NCBI RefSeq assembly: GCF_036013745.1
Contig: NZ_CP107880.1
Span: 5,828,001-5,892,000 of the forward strand
From: Streptomyces sp. NBC_00483
GTDB lineage: Bacteria > Actinomycetota > Actinomycetes > Streptomycetales > Streptomycetaceae
DNA: 64,000 nt
Direction of reading: 5' to 3'
Positions 62,858 through 64,000 of the stretch are shown one piece after another; the first letter of the stretch is position 1; each line of letters opens with the position of its first letter. The notes beneath the pieces are model-generated. The model ran no database searches. It had not been told where the DNA came from and saw only the letters and a list, made by a program, of their open reading frames with translations. The position numbers and the translations under genes are program-made.

Positions 62858-64000
62858 CTACGCGCCCAGCACCGCCCGCAGCTGATCGAGGCCCCAGTCC
62901 AGATCGTCCTTGCTGATCACCAGCGGCGGGGCGATCCGGATGGTGGACCCGTGGGTGTCCTTCACCAGGACCCCGCGGTCCATCAGCTTCTCCGAGATCT
63001 CCCGGCCCGTCCCGTACGACGGATCGATGTCGACGCCCGCCCACAGGCCGCGCCCGCGCACCTCGGTGACCTTCCCCGTCCCCGCCAACAGGCCCAGCTC
63101 GGCGTGCAGATGCTCGCCCAGCTCCGCCGCCCGCTCCTGGAACTCCCCGGTGCGCAGCATCGCGATCACCTCGAGGGCCACCGCGCAGGCGAGGGGATTC
63201 CCGCCGAACGTCGACCCGTGCTCGCCCGGCCGGAACACCCCGAGCACGGCCTTGCTCGACACCACCGCCGACACCGGCACGACCCCGCCGCCGAGCGCCT
63301 TGCCCAGCACGTACATGTCCGGCACCACGCCCTCGTGCTCGCACGCGAAGGTACGTCCCGTGCGGCCGAGCCCCGACTGGATCTCGTCGGCGATGAACAG
63401 CACGTTCCGCTCGCGCGTCAGCTCCCGTACGCCCGCGAGATAGCCCGGCGGCGGGACGAGCACGCCCGCCTCGCCCTGGATCGGCTCAAGGAGCACCGCC
63501 ACCGTCTCGTCCGTGACCGCGGCGCGCAGCGCGTCCAGATCCCCGTACGGGACGATGTCGAAGCCCGGCGTGTACGGACCGAAGTCGGCGCGTGCCTCCT
63601 CGTCGGTGGAGAAGCTGACGATGGTCGTCGTACGGCCGTGGAAGTTGTCGCTCGCGACCACGATCCTGGCCCGCCCGTCCGGCACGCCCTTGACCCGGTA
63701 ACCCCACTTCCGGGCGGTCTTCACGGCGGTCTCGACGGCCTCCGCGCCCGTGTTCATCGGCAGCACCATCTCCATGCCGCACAGCTCGGCGAGCTCCGTG
63801 CAGAACGCCGCGAACCGGTCGTGGTGGAAGGCCCGTGACGTCAGCGTCACCCGCTCCAGCTGCTCCTTCGCGGCATCGATGAGGCGACGGTTGCCGTGCC
63901 CGAAATTGAGCGCCGAGTAGCCGGCGAGCATGTCGAGGTAGCGGCGCCCCTCGACGTCCGTCATCCACGCACCCTCGGCGGTGGCGACGACCACCGGGAG
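62858..64000 (-). CDS. rocD: Ornithine-oxo-acid aminotransferase (5' end outside window)
   Basis: The frame is open to the last base (380 residues seen). Class III PLP aminotransferase: VVVATAEGAWMTDVEGRRYL, NTGAEAVETAVKTARKWGY, DNFHGRTTTIVSFS, VLLEPIQGEAGVLVPP, ADEIQSGLGRTGRTFA, the Lys of VLGKALGGGVVPVSAVV, and GSTFGGNPLACAVALEV. The combination fits ornithine aminotransferase (RocD), making glutamate semialdehyde in arginine breakdown. Only a few dozen N-terminal residues are missing. Confidence 0.9.
   Translation of the reverse strand, partial: LPVVVATAEGAWMTDVEGRRYLDMLAGYSALNFGHGNRRLIDAAKEQLERVTLTSRAFHHDRFAAFCTELAELCGMEMVLPMNTGAEAVETAVKTARKWGYRVKGVPDGRARIVVASDNFHGRTTTIVSFSTDEEARADFGPYTPGFDIVPYGDLDALRAAVTDETVAVLLEPIQGEAGVLVPPPGYLAGVRELTRERNVLFIADEIQSGLGRTGRTFACEHEGVVPDMYVLGKALGGGVVPVSAVVSSKAVLGVFRPGEHGSTFGGNPLACAVALEVIAMLRTGEFQERAAELGEHLHAELGLLAGTGKVTEVRGRGLWAGVDIDPSYGTGREISEKLMDRGVLVKDTHGSTIRIAPPLVISKDDLDWGLDQLRAVLGA

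Overview
This window looks like a stretch of the core chromosome of a Streptomyces species. The DNA is very GC-rich with strong third-position G/C bias, GTG and TTG starts are common, and families typical of streptomycetes are present (DUF397, DUF5753, DUF2690 and XRE regulators, NlpC/P60 hydrolases with RipA-like coiled coils). From memory, the order pcrA - icmB - sucC - sucD - DUF6350 - purN - purH - folD - DUF3017 - mdh - betaine genes matches the S. coelicolor core chromosome. sucC-sucD-perM-purN-purH is also conserved in mycobacteria. No database search was possible, so family names rest on motif recognition.

Layout: (1) 1-11792 is a defence island. It holds a RloB-like protein cut by the window edge, a type I restriction-modification system (long HsdM, HsdS, HsdR) and a YgjP-type metalloprotease. 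hsdMS and hsdR are separated by regulatory genes: a frameshifted anti-sigma-like ATPase, an XRE/DUF5753 - DUF397 pair, and a winged-helix/zinc-ribbon gene with an operator-like palindrome and leader hairpin. (2) 11920-16162 carries a LysE-type exporter with an internal deletion, a methyltransferase, two NlpC/P60 hydrolases (one behind a c-di-AMP riboswitch) and a small membrane protein. (3) 16551-22790 carries the PcrA/UvrD helicase, an M23 peptidase with a QSFET repeat region, a lipase and the isobutyryl-CoA mutase small subunit. (4) 22898-30823 is a divergent five-gene MoxR AAA+/VWA module (DUF5691, SWIM, MoxR ATPase, DUF5682, VWA) related to E. coli yehLMPQ. (5) 30886-33445 encodes two secreted low-complexity or repeat proteins. 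(6) 33866-47225 is central metabolism (sucCD, purNH, folD, mdh) interspersed with membrane and regulatory genes and one MITE-like element. (7) 47472-50402 is a tightly coupled three-gene membrane cluster of unknown function. (8) 50604-57923 is a choline-to-glycine-betaine and compatible-solute transport operon. (9) 58063-61205 is an AhpD-like pair plus an ICL/PEP-mutase protein divergent from a MocR regulator. (10) 61254-64000 is a YgiB/YgiC-like pair and the 3' part of ornithine aminotransferase (rocD).

The most interesting observation is the MoxR/VWA module. The promoter of its SWIM/DUF5691 arm matches exactly the actinobacterial SOS-independent DNA-damage promoter consensus (PafBC or RecA-NDp type, TTGTCRGTG-N8-TAnnnT). 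The opposite arm has the same -35-like block and a one-mismatch -10. The pcrA helicase gene in this window has another exact match. This suggests the uncharacterised module is part of the DNA-damage response. Other notable points are the three-gene cluster whose first two products share a GSTFAIGSHA-like motif, dispersed repeats that supply coding tails of two genes, and several strong operator-like palindromes.
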